A stretch of DNA of 64,000 nucleotides from Paradevosia shaoguanensis. GTDB taxonomy: Bacteria > Pseudomonadota > Alphaproteobacteria > Rhizobiales > Devosiaceae. Each line of letters opens with the position of its first letter. Position 1 is the stretch's first letter. Position numbers and translations under genes: made by a program. The DNA is taken from positions 4,270,501-4,334,500 of the forward strand of contig NZ_CP068983.1 of NCBI RefSeq assembly GCF_016801025.1. Reading direction: 5' to 3'. Shown here piece after piece: positions 20,434 to 27,948 of this stretch. Below the pieces are notes generated by a model. It searched no databases. It worked only from the letters and a program-made list of their open reading frames with translations, and was not told the DNA's origin.

Positions 20434-20861
20434 CTAAAGCACATTCAGCCGGACCGGTAGCGTCATCGGTCACCGAAACCACCAACGCGCATTCAAGGCG
20501 CCTCCCTAAAGGAGTCGTGACGTATTCGCCGCGCCGCCCGCGCTCCGGACGTCAGCTGCGTATTTTTTGACCTTTGAAGTCGCGCATCGGTCTCGGGGTC
20601 GATGGGCTACTTCGTCCAGGCAGTCCGGCGTTAAATCGTTCATTGTCGAGGCAATGGCGGGAACAAACGACGTCGCCTCGCTACACGTGGCTGCCGCTAC
20701 GCTAGCCGCGAAAATATCAAGTCCGTTCGTCCTGGCTAGCTTCCCGCCCAGATTCAGCATGACGGTCCCCGGCGGCGGCATTGTCCGCCACGTCAAAGCC
20801 CAGATTATGCCCTCGAAGCGCACGCGCTGGCTCGGCGCGTCTCCACAGACATTGCCGGCAG
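20434..20861. other. Gene-free stretch
   Basis: No supported gene. Short frames on both strands lack ribosome-binding sites and family features. The stretch separates the regulator gene from a decayed Fic gene, so it probably holds the regulator promoter and decayed sequence. Confidence 0.35.
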
Positions 20862-21401
20862 CTATTTTCGGGCAAGCCCGAACGATGGCGCACTACCGAT
20901 GGCGTCGCGATATTGTTGGGCAGCATCGGCATCGATGCCCCAAGCTGCCGAATTCTCCGGTGTGACCTTGGAGAGCACCTCGGTGATGCTCGCCACCAGT
21001 ATCTCGCGGTCGCCCTCCGACAGGTCCGCAAAGTGCTCTCGAATTGGTTCCTCAGCCTCGTGGGGCGCGACGTGCTCGCCCATCAACTGTGCGACCAGGT
21101 TCTGAATACGTGTTCGTTCGCGCAGTTCGACGCTACGAGGGCGGCGCTGCGTCGCTACCGCGGCGACGTAAGAGGGCGCTGACATCTCGTATGCATCCAC
21201 GAGCGTCTCGGCCAGCAGAGAGGCATCCGCGAACTCGTAGAAGGATATGAGGCCGGACAGATAGTTACCTCGATTGATCCCGATGAAGGACATCGGCGGC
21301 AGGCCGCGCGCCAACAAAGGGATGTTGCACAGCACTCGGCCCACGCGCTTCATCGAATCGTGAAGTGCGAAGGGGCTGCCTTGATGGCGAAAGGTCGGCA
21401 T
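20862..21401 (-). pseudogene. Fic-family protein, C-terminal remnant
   Basis: The 179-residue frame matches the C-terminal half of Fic proteins, enzymes that move AMP or related groups from nucleotides onto target hydroxyls. Evidence is the segment VGRVLCNIPLLARGLPP followed by a YLSGLISFYEFAD-type helix and a helical tail. The catalytic motif HPFxDGNGRxxR is damaged: the sequence reads HDSMKRVGR, with the DGNG core missing. In the next frame the DNA still encodes a phenylalanine-containing stretch before a stop, consistent with a short deletion plus frameshift in the active site. The N-terminal half is absent upstream. I conclude this is a dead gene fragment; an active enzyme is very unlikely. 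Confidence 0.7.
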
Positions 21402-21859
21402 GTTACCACAACAAGTGCCGTGTAGCCGGTCGGCAGTGCCCGCCGTACCACTACTCTCCGAAGCGGCAGTACTGTGCTTATTGACTTAACACCCGCCAAT
21501 TCAGGCGGGTGTTCTTTGGATCTGGGCACCAATCCTTCATAGACAACTTGCTCCTCGTTCCATTCCAATGACAGCCGCATGGTGATACGAGCGGCCTGCC
21601 GACGGCCGGCGGAGTGATCCGCAGAAGAACGGCGTCTCCTGGGCCTCGACCTTCTAACTCGAACAAGACCGAGTATGGCTGACAGACCCGCACATGATGC
21701 CTTCCAAGCTACGTGTCGACCCTTGACTTCGGCCTTTGCGCTCGCACTATCCGGGCCGAAGGTTCCCTCTGCGACGTGCCAGCATTCCGGTCCGGCAATT
21801 GTAATTTTTGCCGATTTGCGGGGAACCGGGCGCAATCTAGGATACGTCGGGAGGTACCC
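21402..21859. other. Gene-free stretch with one hairpin
   Basis: Upstream of the Fic remnant no intact gene can be supported on either strand. Open frames here are short and lack starts with ribosome-binding sites. The stretch contains the hairpin at 21488-21513 and is probably decayed DNA from the Fic locus, ending in the promoter of the small gene at 21860. Confidence 0.35.
21488..21513. terminator. Hairpin, possible terminator
   Basis: A perfect 10-bp stem (AACACCCGCC with GGCGGGTGTT) surrounds a 6-base loop. It is followed by CTTT on the plus strand. It may be a leftover terminator of a lost gene, since no intact gene now ends beside it. Confidence 0.45.
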
Positions 21860-22039
21860 ATGTGCACCGATGAACCGATGATCCCGGCCGAACTCGTGCG
21901 ACTATTGCTCAGACGCAAGGAATTGCAGGACGAGTTGGCAGTCGTTTGCGACCGTATCGACGCCTGTACGATCGAGTTGATCGAGAAGCAAACCGATCCA
22001 TCGCCCCGCCGCCCCATCAGGAGGCTGTCATTTCACTAG
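21860..22039 (+). CDS. Small helical protein, 59 residues
   Basis: The ATG at 21860 has GGGAGG 6 bases upstream, the best start in this area, and supports a real 59-residue gene rather than the longer frame from 21713. Residues about 9-43 (ELVRLLLRRKELQDELAVV and DACTIELIEKQT) predict one long amphipathic helix, likely a coiled coil. The C-terminus is basic (PSPRRPIRRLSFH). It ends 31 bp before the HEPN-like gene in the same direction, so the two are probably co-transcribed. The family is unknown. Confidence 0.6.
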   Translation: MCTDEPMIPAELVRLLLRRKELQDELAVVCDRIDACTIELIEKQTDPSPRRPIRRLSFH

Positions 22040-22070
22040 ACTCGTCTGCTCCCGGTTCAGGAGATCCGGC

Positions 22071-22562
22071 ATGATTCCGGAATCTTCCGGGGCAACGCCC
22101 TTCGGAATCTTTCTTCTCGCGGACGACTTCCTCCAGGCGGCGCGCCTCGTGACCTCCGCCTCCGGATCGCCCGCCCAGGGGCCTGGAAGGTTGCTCAGCT
22201 ATCACGCTGTCGAGTTGTTTCTGAAGGCGTATCTGCGATCCCGCGGCGAAAGCATAGCATCGCTGCGCGGTCACGGTCATGATCTGGAAAGCATGCTTCG
22301 GCAAGCGGAAGCCCTGGGCTTGGTTTCTTCGCCCAAGGTGCGCAAGTTTGCGCGCAAGATTGGATGGCACAATGATTATGTACGGGCTCGCTATCTTGTG
22401 ACGCGAGCCGAGGGGGCCGATGCGGCCCGGCGAATTCTCGGATGCGCCGAGGAAGTCAGGGAGCAGGTCCGCCGGGCATTGTCCTTTGACGAATTCGGCA
22501 ATCCGACGGCCACTCATTGGCTGGGGCCGTTACCTGAGGACTATGCGGTGCGCGAAGTTTAG
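22071..22562 (+). CDS. HEPN-like domain protein
   Basis: A 163-residue protein starting at the ATG at 22071, with an AGGAG-type site 8 bases upstream. The helical segment LLSYHAVELFLKAYLRSRG followed by LRGHGHDLESMLRQAE is characteristic of the HEPN (higher eukaryote and prokaryote nucleotide-binding) superfamily, here spanning residues about 15-140. The usual RNase motif R-x4-6-H of toxic HEPN proteins is not evident in its normal place, so ribonuclease activity is uncertain. No MNT nucleotidyltransferase partner is adjacent; the only partner candidate is the 59-residue helical protein just upstream. Confidence 0.7.
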   Translation: MIPESSGATPFGIFLLADDFLQAARLVTSASGSPAQGPGRLLSYHAVELFLKAYLRSRGESIASLRGHGHDLESMLRQAEALGLVSSPKVRKFARKIGWHNDYVRARYLVTRAEGADAARRILGCAEEVREQVRRALSFDEFGNPTATHWLGPLPEDYAVREV

Positions 22563-22774
22563 GCTCGGACTGTCGTGTTGGTGGAATGGTCTTGGGGATC
22601 GTAGTATCCATAGAACGTTCACGACGAAGCTGCGCCGGCCGTTAGCACTCCGAAACGATGGCCGGCGCGGTGTTGTCCCGACAAGTACCGTTCACGTGCA
22701 TCTCGCAGAACAACCTTTCCCATCGTGCCTGGGCGTTGTCGATCGCACCACAATCGATGGCATCGGCAGCTCGA

Positions 22775-24193
22775 TCATTTGCCGACGATATCAATCTTGA
22801 AGTCTCTCCCGCGCCATTGTTCGCGGGCCGGGTCGAAGAATGTGAATTGCACCGAGCTGATACCCGTCAGCGCCTCCGGATGGAGATGGTAGACGAACAT
22901 TCCCAAACCGTTCTCGACCAGTTGAACGTCCTTGACCCGTCGCCAATTGTTAAACCCGATATGAAGGGACAAGGGCTGCGTCGCCTCGATCGAGAGGCCT
23001 CGCCCGACGGGTAGCCGAGAAAAGGCGCTCGTCTCGCGCCAGTGCCATGTCGCCGCCACCGGCGGCGCCCCGCGATATCGCGTCACCACCGCGTCGAATT
23101 GTTCGGCTGGCGTACCAGTCTGGTGCGCCGCCAGCAGCTTCAGGAATTCGCTATGAGCCCAGACCAGTGGCATGGCGCTGCCCGTCGGCTTGCCGGTCTC
23201 GAGCCCGAAATCCGTGATGTCGGCACTATCCCATATCTGCTCGGGGATCAGCCCGCCACGCCCCACCATGCGCATCATCGCTTCGAGATAGGGCGTCACG
23301 TCCGCCCCCTCGGAAAGAGCAAAATGTCCGCGCTCACCGGTCAGCAACGGCCACAGGCGTCCCACGCCCTGCCCGTCGAACGGCGCGCCGTCTTCGTGCT
23401 CGCCATAACCATCGCCATTATAGCGATAATAGCCGATGCCCGCCGGCGTCTGTGCGGCGAGTAGCTTGTCGACCAGCTTCACCGTCGCCACGACCCGCGG
23501 ATCATCGGCCGATCGCAGGCCGGTGCGGACCAGATAGAGAAACTCCATCCCGATCAGCTCGCCCGCCGGCACATCGCCATGCATGACATTGCGCCGGCTG
23601 ACGATCCCTTCCGGCCCACCTTCGTCGGGTCGCGGCGCAAGACGGATATAATAGCCCGGCAGCCCGAGATCGCGCCCCAGTCGCCCATCGACCACATAGG
23701 TCCAGTCCTCGATGCGCTCGTTCCAGCAATCGGCCAGCGACAGCAGATAGTCGCGGTCGGCGCCCGCGTAATAGTCGGCCGAGGTCACCAACGCCGCCAC
23801 GACCACCGCCAGCGTAAAGGGGCTCGCCCCGGCATTTTCCTCCCATCTGTCCTGGTCGCTCATCGGGCCATTACGCACGATGAAGTCGATCGCTGTGCGC
23901 ACCATGGCCATTTCGGGCGGCGAGTTGGTGAGATGCCCCACGGCCCGCAGCTTGGAGGCCAGCAGCACCGGCAGGGCCACTTCATCGAGCTGCTTGCCGG
24001 TCCAGTAGCCGCGTCCGTCCGGGTAATAGTTCTGTGCCCAATTGCCTTCCGGCGCCTGCGTTCCGATGAGATAATCGAGCGTGCGGCCGGCATCCTCATA
24101 CTGGCCCGCAGTGATGAGCGCGAACGCAGCCTCCACCGTGTCGCGGGTCCACACCAGATGATAGCCGCCGGCATCGTCATGGCTCGCCCCCAC
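22775..24193 (-). pseudogene. GH15 glucoamylase, C-terminal part (frameshifted)
   Basis: This frame carries the catalytic (alpha/alpha)6 barrel and C-terminal domain of a glycoside hydrolase family 15 glucan 1,4-alpha-glucosidase, which releases glucose from the non-reducing ends of alpha-glucans. Visible features are GYHLVWTRDTVEAAF near the start, the general-acid region RWEENAGASPFT and the general-base region IPEQIWDSAD, followed by a beta-rich tail. It joins the N-terminal frame at VPWG-ASHDD: the run of five G at about 24185 on the minus strand needs one more base to read through. No ribosome-binding site precedes the internal ATG at 24193, so independent translation is unlikely. With the frame restored the protein would be about 790 residues, normal for the bacterial family. 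Confidence 0.85.
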
Positions 24194-25074
24194 GGCACGC
24201 TGAGGCTCGCCACCACCGCCCCCGCGTAGGTCCGGTCCTCATGCACCTTGATGACCATGGCCGAAAGCTCGGCCGCATGCCGGGTTTCCGGTGACGCGTA
24301 CGGCAGCTTGAGCGTGCGTCCCCAATTCTCCCAGCCCGAAACGAAGAGCGTGCGCGTTTCATTGTAGTCATCGGCCAACGCCGACCGTGCCAGCGTGCGC
24401 GCGCCCTCGGGGGTTTGGGAGAAGCCCAGCGCCAGGATGCCGTTGGATGCCGCCAGTTCCCCCATCAGCGCGATATTGCCGTTGCGCGCCGCCGGATATT
24501 GCCAGGTCATCCTGCCGTTGCGGGCAAAATCCTGCCACCCGTCAGACGTCCCGACATAACCCGCGCTCGTCCGCGAGAAGCCCGTGTCCGCGTAGAGACA
24601 AAGCGCTGCCTCGCCCTCCGAGGCCATGAGATCGGCTCCGGCAAATCCGGAATTGGTCGGCATGCCGTTGAGATGCGGCGCCACCAGCGCATGCAGCTTC
24701 ATGCCCTCGCCCGAAAGCGCGAACCTGATCAGCAGCACATCGCGTAGCGGATGGGGCAGGAATTCCAGTTCCAGCCGGAAATCATCGCCCTCATGAACGA
24801 CGCTGGGCAGCGGAACGTAGGGCCTTGGCAGCGACAACAGATAGCGCTCGGTGCGCTTGACCTCGGTCCAGCCGTTGGGACCGGCGACGATGAAGCCGAG
24901 ATCGCGAATTTGTGGCCGGCCTGTCGAAGGCCAATAGACCTCGTTAACGATACCGTGCCCTAGCGTCGCCCAGACCCGGCTCGGTCCCAGGGCAGTGGTG
25001 ACCATGTCCTTGTCGCTCGAGGACCAGGTCGGTGGCGTTCCGGGTCCACCGGGAGCATCCTGCACTTCATCCAT
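23860..25074 (-). pseudogene. GH15 glucoamylase, N-terminal part (frameshifted)
   Basis: From the ATG at 25074 this frame encodes the N-terminal super-beta-sandwich domain typical of bacterial GH15 enzymes (SRVWATLGHGIVNEVYWP, then RDLGFIV) and the linker into the barrel. It holds true family sequence to about 24187; the remaining residues down to 23860 are out of frame. No signal peptide is visible, so a cytoplasmic enzyme acting on stored or imported oligosaccharides is likely. The ROK sugar kinase encoded about 0.4 kb upstream could phosphorylate the glucose released. Confidence 0.85.
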
Positions 25075-25242
25075 GAACAACCTGCCCGATGCTCATTCCC
25101 GGCTGATTTTCTGAAAACGCGAATTAGGCCATCCCGGTTGCGGTTCGGCACCATCGCGCAACAGCAACTTCACACCCGGCGCGCGCGTTCTAGCAAGCGC
25201 ACGATTGAGGGGGAAAATCGAGCGCCGCAGCAGGAGACGCTC

Positions 25243-25440
25243 ATGGACAGGCATACGGAAGACGAGGTCCGGGTAACGGCCTATCAACTTTGGCAGGAAG
25301 GCGGTTCGCCCGACGGCCGAGATCAGGAATTCTGGTTCGAGGCGGAGCATCGGCTTCGCGATCACGATGCGCTTGCCGACCAGGCCGTCATCGAACGTCC
25401 CATGGTCCAGCCCGAGCGGGTCGATATCGACGGCCGCTAG
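25243..25440 (+). CDS. DUF2934 domain protein
   Basis: A 65-residue protein starting at the ATG at 25243, with AGGAG 7 bases upstream. The stretch RVTAYQLWQEGGSPDGRDQ followed by WFEAEHRL is the hallmark of DUF2934, a small family common in Hyphomicrobiales and often beside glycogen or trehalose genes. Its function is unknown. It is divergent from the glucoamylase gene (168 bp apart) and convergent with the sugar kinase gene. Confidence 0.85.
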   Translation: MDRHTEDEVRVTAYQLWQEGGSPDGRDQEFWFEAEHRLRDHDALADQAVIERPMVQPERVDIDGR

Positions 25441-25451
25441 CGTCGAGTCAC

Positions 25452-25479
25452 AAGAACCGGACGGCCGCGCCCGGTTCTT
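25452..25479. terminator. Hairpin between convergent genes
   Basis: A 9-bp stem (AAGAACCGG with CCGGTTCTT) encloses a 10-base GC-rich loop between the ends of the DUF2934 gene and the ROK kinase gene. Being symmetric, it can serve both strands, although no long T-run follows. Confidence 0.6.
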
Positions 25480-25485
25480 GCCGCC

Positions 25486-26181
25486 CTAGACAATGATCGC
25501 CGAGTCATTCCACAATCGGAACCCGCCCTTGAAGGCCAGCGTGTTGTCACCGCGCCGGGCGCTGGGCGGCATCTCATCAAGCTTGTCGACATTGCCGCCG
25601 CCGATCACGATGTAGTCCGGCTCCAGCGCCGCCGCGAGCCTGTGCACCACATCGGCTACTGCCTTGCGCCATGCTGCCTTGCCGTTTTTCTCCAGCGCCC
25701 GCTCGCCAACAAAGTCCTCAAAAGTCTTGCCCTTCTTGTAGGGCAGGTGTCCCAGTTCCATCGGCTGTGCCACCGAATCCACGATCATCGCCGCCCCCAG
25801 CCCCGTGCCGAGCCCGAGGAACAACATGCGCCCGCCATCATAGGAGCCGATGGCCTGCATCAGCGCATCGTTGATCACCTTGACCGGCTTGCCGAATGCC
25901 CGCCCGAAATCGAAACCTTCCCAGCCCGGGCCGAGATTATAGGGATCGAGCACCACCCGATTATGCACTACGAGCCCCGGATAGCCGACACTGACGCAAT
26001 CGAAGCTCCAGTCCGCGATCACCGGCTGGAGGCGCGTCATCATGTCCGCGGGCACGAGGTCGGGTCCGGACGCGATACGGCGCTCATCGTCCCCCGAGTT
26101 CAGGCGCACCTTGACATGCGAGCCCCCAATATCGATGGCCAGGATGACCTGCTTCTTCTGCGCTACACCGCCTGCATTCAT
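25486..26181 (-). CDS. ROK-family sugar kinase (glucokinase-like)
   Basis: A 231-residue cytoplasmic kinase that probably phosphorylates glucose. The ATG at 26181 is chosen because GGAGGA lies 6 bases upstream. ATP-binding motifs are visible: AIDIGGSHVKVRL near the start (phosphate 1) and FLGLGTGLGAAMI (phosphate 2). NDALMQAI holds the likely catalytic Asp of the ND motif. The cysteine-rich zinc motif of classical ROK repressors and kinases is missing, and no DNA-binding domain is present. Together with ELGHLPY this places it nearer to polyphosphate-glucokinase-like ROK proteins, so the phosphate donor may be polyphosphate. Its position near the glucoamylase gene fits glucose recovery from alpha-glucan. 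Confidence 0.8.
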   Translation of the reverse strand: MNAGGVAQKKQVILAIDIGGSHVKVRLNSGDDERRIASGPDLVPADMMTRLQPVIADWSFDCVSVGYPGLVVHNRVVLDPYNLGPGWEGFDFGRAFGKPVKVINDALMQAIGSYDGGRMLFLGLGTGLGAAMIVDSVAQPMELGHLPYKKGKTFEDFVGERALEKNGKAAWRKAVADVVHRLAAALEPDYIVIGGGNVDKLDEMPPSARRGDNTLAFKGGFRLWNDSAIIV

Positions 26182-26365
26182 CTTCGTCCTCCAGCTTAAG
26201 TCCCCGAGCATGACATCGACTTCGCCGCCACAAAACGCCAAGCGTCTCCGTCGCCATGGATGCGCGAAACTGCTGCGCCACTTTGTGGCCTATCTGCGGG
26301 GGTACGGATCAACGGTGTTACCGCGAATTCTCGCGGGCGTTTCCTGAGGCTGCCACCTTCAGAAG

Positions 26366-26989
26366 TCAGCTTGCGTCCTGTTCCGGATGGGGAAGAGGAT
26401 GTCCGGATACGGTGCACTTCAGATCCGTTATCAGGCCGTCCGCGAGACCATACACCCAACCGTGGATGTGAACCTCCCGCCCCACTTGCCAAGCCGATTG
26501 CATGATGGGCGTCCGCGCCAACCGCTCGACCTGCGAACGTACGCTCAATTCGCAGAGCAGATGGAGCTTTGAAGGAACGTCAGGGGTGGAGGAAAGGTCG
26601 CTTCGGTATCGCTCGGCAGTGTCACGGATCGGTTGCAACCAGTGATCGATCACGCCGTGCGGTTGGCCGTCCATCGCAGCCTGAATCCCCCCGCACCCGT
26701 AGTGACCGCAGACAATAATATGGGAAACCTTCAGGACATTCACCGCGAATTCGAGTACGGAGAGAAGGTTCAAATCGCTCGGGTGAATCAAGTTGGCCAC
26801 GTTGCGGTGAACGAACACCTCCCCTGGCTCCAAGCCGGTGATGATGTTGGCCGGGACTCGACTGTCCGAACATCCTATCCATAGATATTGGGGCCTCTGT
26901 ATGCTGGCGAGCCGCTCGAAGTAACCAGGATCTTCATTCCTGCGTCCCTCGGACCATTTGCGGTTGTTGGCAAGCAGATCGCTAAGCAT
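26366..26989 (-). CDS. Beta-class carbonic anhydrase
   Basis: A 207-residue zinc enzyme that interconverts CO2 and bicarbonate. The zinc ligands and active-site pair are intact: Cys40 and the Asp42/Arg44 dyad in CSDSR, then His96 and Cys99 in CGHYGCGG. The length and the C-terminal IHGWVYGLADG segment are normal for the family. A GGAGGG site lies just upstream of the ATG at 26989. The gene is divergent from the respiratory operon, from which it is separated by about 0.3 kb, and precedes the sugar kinase gene on the same strand. Confidence 0.95.
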   Translation of the reverse strand: MLSDLLANNRKWSEGRRNEDPGYFERLASIQRPQYLWIGCSDSRVPANIITGLEPGEVFVHRNVANLIHPSDLNLLSVLEFAVNVLKVSHIIVCGHYGCGGIQAAMDGQPHGVIDHWLQPIRDTAERYRSDLSSTPDVPSKLHLLCELSVRSQVERLARTPIMQSAWQVGREVHIHGWVYGLADGLITDLKCTVSGHPLPHPEQDAS

Positions 26990-27291
26990 TTCGGCTCCCT
27001 CCGTCGGACTCGGTTTCCGACGCTATCGGTTCGAGAAGCGATGGTGCAAGCCTGATGCGGGGCTGCGTCGCCGGCCGCAGAACGTTGCCTCTTTCCGGAA
27101 CGCTTCGGATATAGCCCGGGAGCGATATCGGTACGATCTTCATTCGCAGGCTGCGGAAGGCCGGAACGGAACCTTCGAGTTTCGTTCAAGGTTTAGAGCC
27201 CATCGAGGAACTCAATGGTTTCCAGAGGGGAGCGCGGTCTTGATACCCGCAGGGAGTGGGCCGGATTGGGCCGTACAGCAAGGGCAACGCC
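26990..27291. promoter_or_regulatory. Divergent intergenic region, carbonic anhydrase / act-cox operon
   Basis: These 302 bases separate two divergent genes and must contain both promoters. I see no strong operator palindrome, FNR-like box or riboswitch by eye. The leftmost bases hold the ribosome-binding site of the carbonic anhydrase gene. Confidence 0.45.
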
Positions 27292-27948
27292 GTGGCGCAA
27301 GTCTTTAGTTCTCGCGCCAACCAGATCGTCTATTTCGTCCTCTACGGAGCGCTGGTCCTGATCATCCTGTCTCCGACTATTTGGATAGTTCTCGACCGTT
27401 CCTTTTACCACACCGGACAGTTCTATGCGCTGGAGCAGCCGGCGCCATTCAGCCACGCCCATCATGTCGGCGAGGTCGGGCTCGACTGCCGCTATTGCCA
27501 CCAGGGCGTCGAGACAACGGCGAGCGCCGGCCTGCCGGCTACAGAAGTCTGCATGACCTGCCATTCGCAGATCTTCTCCGATGCACCGATATTGGCGCCG
27601 GTGCGCAAGAGCCTTGCCAGCGGCGTGCCGCTCGTCTGGAACCGCGTCAATTCCCTGCCCGATTTCGTCTTCTTCAACCACGCCGTGCATGTGAACAACG
27701 GCGTTGGGTGCGTTAGTTGCCACGGGCGGGTCGATGAGATGCCGCTGACGTGGCAGGAAATGCCGCTCACCATGGAGTGGTGCCTCGGCTGCCATCGCGA
27801 TCCGGGACCGAACCTCAGGCCCGAAAGCGCCGAGTTTTCGATGGACTGGCAACCGGTCGGCGACCGCAAGAAGCTCGCCAGCGAACTCGTGGCGCATTTC
27901 CATATCGACACCAGAACGATGACGGATTGCTATGCCTGTCACCGATAA
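27292..27948 (+). CDS. actA: Alternative complex III subunit A, pentahaem cytochrome c
   Basis: A membrane-anchored multihaem cytochrome c that passes electrons from quinol within alternative complex III. One N-terminal transmembrane helix (YFVLYGALVLIILSP) is followed by a periplasmic domain with five CxxCH motifs: CRYCH, CMTCH, CVSCH, CLGCH and CYACH. The GTG at 27292 (VAQVFSSRANQ) is the likely start with AAGGG upstream; a GTG at 27256 is possible. It is the first gene of a tight operon and overlaps actB by 17 bp. Confidence 0.92.
   Translation: MAQVFSSRANQIVYFVLYGALVLIILSPTIWIVLDRSFYHTGQFYALEQPAPFSHAHHVGEVGLDCRYCHQGVETTASAGLPATEVCMTCHSQIFSDAPILAPVRKSLASGVPLVWNRVNSLPDFVFFNHAVHVNNGVGCVSCHGRVDEMPLTWQEMPLTMEWCLGCHRDPGPNLRPESAEFSMDWQPVGDRKKLASELVAHFHIDTRTMTDCYACHR

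Noticed and set aside
20506-20823. A 105-codon minus-strand frame between the regulator and the Fic remnant
   Set aside because: No ribosome-binding site, no recognisable domain, and random-looking composition; left as part of the gene-free stretch.
22632-22668. 9-bp inverted repeat (GCGCCGGCC with GGCCGGCGC) between the HEPN-like and glucoamylase genes
   Set aside because: The 19-base loop and absence of a T-run make it a weak terminator candidate; such GC palindromes are expected by chance here.
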